Below, in pieces: positions 63,400 through 64,000 of a DNA stretch of 64,000 nt; positions within the stretch are counted from its first letter, which is position 1, and every line of letters begins with the position of its first letter. Made by a program: the position numbers and the translations under genes. This DNA comes from Saprospiraceae bacterium (GTDB lineage: Bacteria > Bacteroidota > Bacteroidia > Chitinophagales > Saprospiraceae), in NCBI GenBank assembly GCA_030729925.1, contig JANQWK010000025.1, forward strand, positions 1 to 64,000, written 5' to 3'. The notes beneath the pieces were generated by a model that did not search any database, was not told the DNA's origin, and worked only from the letters and a program-made list of their open reading frames with translations.

Positions 63400-64000
63400 A
63401 TGCGCGCATTAGTCATCACCAACACCATAACCAAAAGAGACAGTCTGTCCCTTGAAAAATATCTTAATGAAGTTGCCAAATACGACGTCCTTAGTCCTGA
63501 TGAAGAGCTTAGGCTTTTTCAACAGTATCACGAGGGCGACGATCGTGCATTTCAGAAGTTGATTAAATCCAACCTTCGGTTTGTGATTTCTGTGGCCAAG
63601 CAATATCAGCATTGCGGACTCGGACTGAATGACCTGATTAATGAAGGTAACATTGGACTGATCAAAGCGATTGAGCGTTTTGATGAAACCAAGGGGTTTA
63701 AGTTTATTTCTTATGCCGTATGGTGGATCCGTCAGAGCATTTTGTTGGCTATTGGGGAAAAATCTAAGGAAATTCGTACTCCGCTCAACCAGCAAAGTGT
63801 CTCTTTGAAGGTTTATCAAACGATTGAGGAGTTGCAGCAGCAGCTTGAGCGAAGTCCTTCTGCAACCGAGATCGCAGAGAAGTTGGATATGAAGCCAGAA
63901 GTGGTGTCAGAGATTTTGAGCAAATCAGATACTTGTCAGTCCTTGGATGCGCCTTTTGGGGAAGAAGAGGAGGGAAGCCTGATGTATGTGGTGCAAGATC
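63400..64000 (+). CDS. Sigma-70 family RNA polymerase sigma factor, 3' end outside window
   Basis: The 200 codons visible encode MRALVITNTITKRDSLSLEK, the region 1.2 start typical of the short Bacteroidota primary sigma, without region 1.1. Region 2 is complete: NLRFVISVAKQYQ, LNDLINEGNIGLIKAIERFDETKGFKFISYAVWWIRQSI. Region 3 follows with PSATEIAEKLDMKPE. Sequence after region 2 (GEKSKEIRTPLNQQSVSLKV) differs from the usual R-LPLNKIG pattern, so it may be a secondary RpoD-like paralogue. The gene is cut by the window end. Confidence 0.9.
   Translation, partial: MRALVITNTITKRDSLSLEKYLNEVAKYDVLSPDEELRLFQQYHEGDDRAFQKLIKSNLRFVISVAKQYQHCGLGLNDLINEGNIGLIKAIERFDETKGFKFISYAVWWIRQSILLAIGEKSKEIRTPLNQQSVSLKVYQTIEELQQQLERSPSATEIAEKLDMKPEVVSEILSKSDTCQSLDAPFGEEEEGSLMYVVQD

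Overview
The window looks like a chromosomal segment of a Bacteroidota bacterium, most probably of the Saprospiria/Lewinella type. The grounds are a SusC/SusD pair, a promoter of the Bacteroidota type (TTTG, 19 nt, TACATTTG) before rpsA, leaders with no clear Shine-Dalgarno sequence, a mevalonate-kinase-like GHMP kinase, PD40/OmpA and BamA-like outer-membrane proteins, a DksA-like protein beside lspA, and a short primary-type sigma factor. I saw no rRNA, tRNA, CRISPR array, transposase or prophage. Assignments rest on motifs and remembered family features; no database was searched.

Layout. 1-563 has no gene but holds two inverted copies of a palindromic repeat. 564-3359 (minus) is rsmA, a YqeY protein and an ALDH7-type dehydrogenase. 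3523-5728 (plus) is pdxA, a DksA-like gene and lspA. 5790-8594 holds two cysteine-free ArsR-type regulators, tsaB and prfA. 8612-15965 holds a large outer-membrane propeller/barrel protein, an MBL hydrolase, rnhB and an RND exporter. 16344-22022 (plus) holds a putrescine-type aminotransferase, a gene relic, an exported agmatine-deiminase-like protein, a beta-lactamase-fold hydrolase and an NhaC-type antiporter. 22101-26575 (minus) is susC/susD. 27182-34380 holds a LysE exporter, an AlkB hydroxylase divergent from a 2Fe-2S flavoreductase, a PD40-OmpA protein, an acidic protein and an acyl-CoA ligase. 34619-39827 holds rpsA, a GHMP kinase and a pair resembling the DgcA/DgcN D-glutamate enzymes. 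40208-46807 holds a GH5-like protein, adenine deaminase, a VWA protein and a flippase-like membrane protein. 46792-51122 (minus) runs from a GGGP-synthase homologue through rsgA and an M1 peptidase to a universal stress protein. 51254-55639 holds an M48 lipoprotein, a mini membrane protein, DUF2237, a MATE exporter and DUF2911. 55672-59908 holds two divergent Ntn-hydrolase acylases. 59937-64000 holds a small unknown protein, a serine hydrolase, a mini membrane protein, pgeF and the 5' part of a sigma-70 gene.

The most unusual feature is a family of seven intergenic palindromic elements of about 100 bp at 112-188, 338-443, 16001-16096, 17951-18054, 39954-40052, 54871-54967 and 60471-60567. In the six full copies the centre is two 15-bp units, AGGTG-N5-CACCT, joined by TA. 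All half-sites are invariant, while the spacers and outer flanks vary, in part by paired compensating changes. A GGTTAC box lies 50-52 bp from the centre in every copy, giving the element a direction. This reads as a non-autonomous repeat or structured element under selection for symmetry. I know of no described family that matches it.
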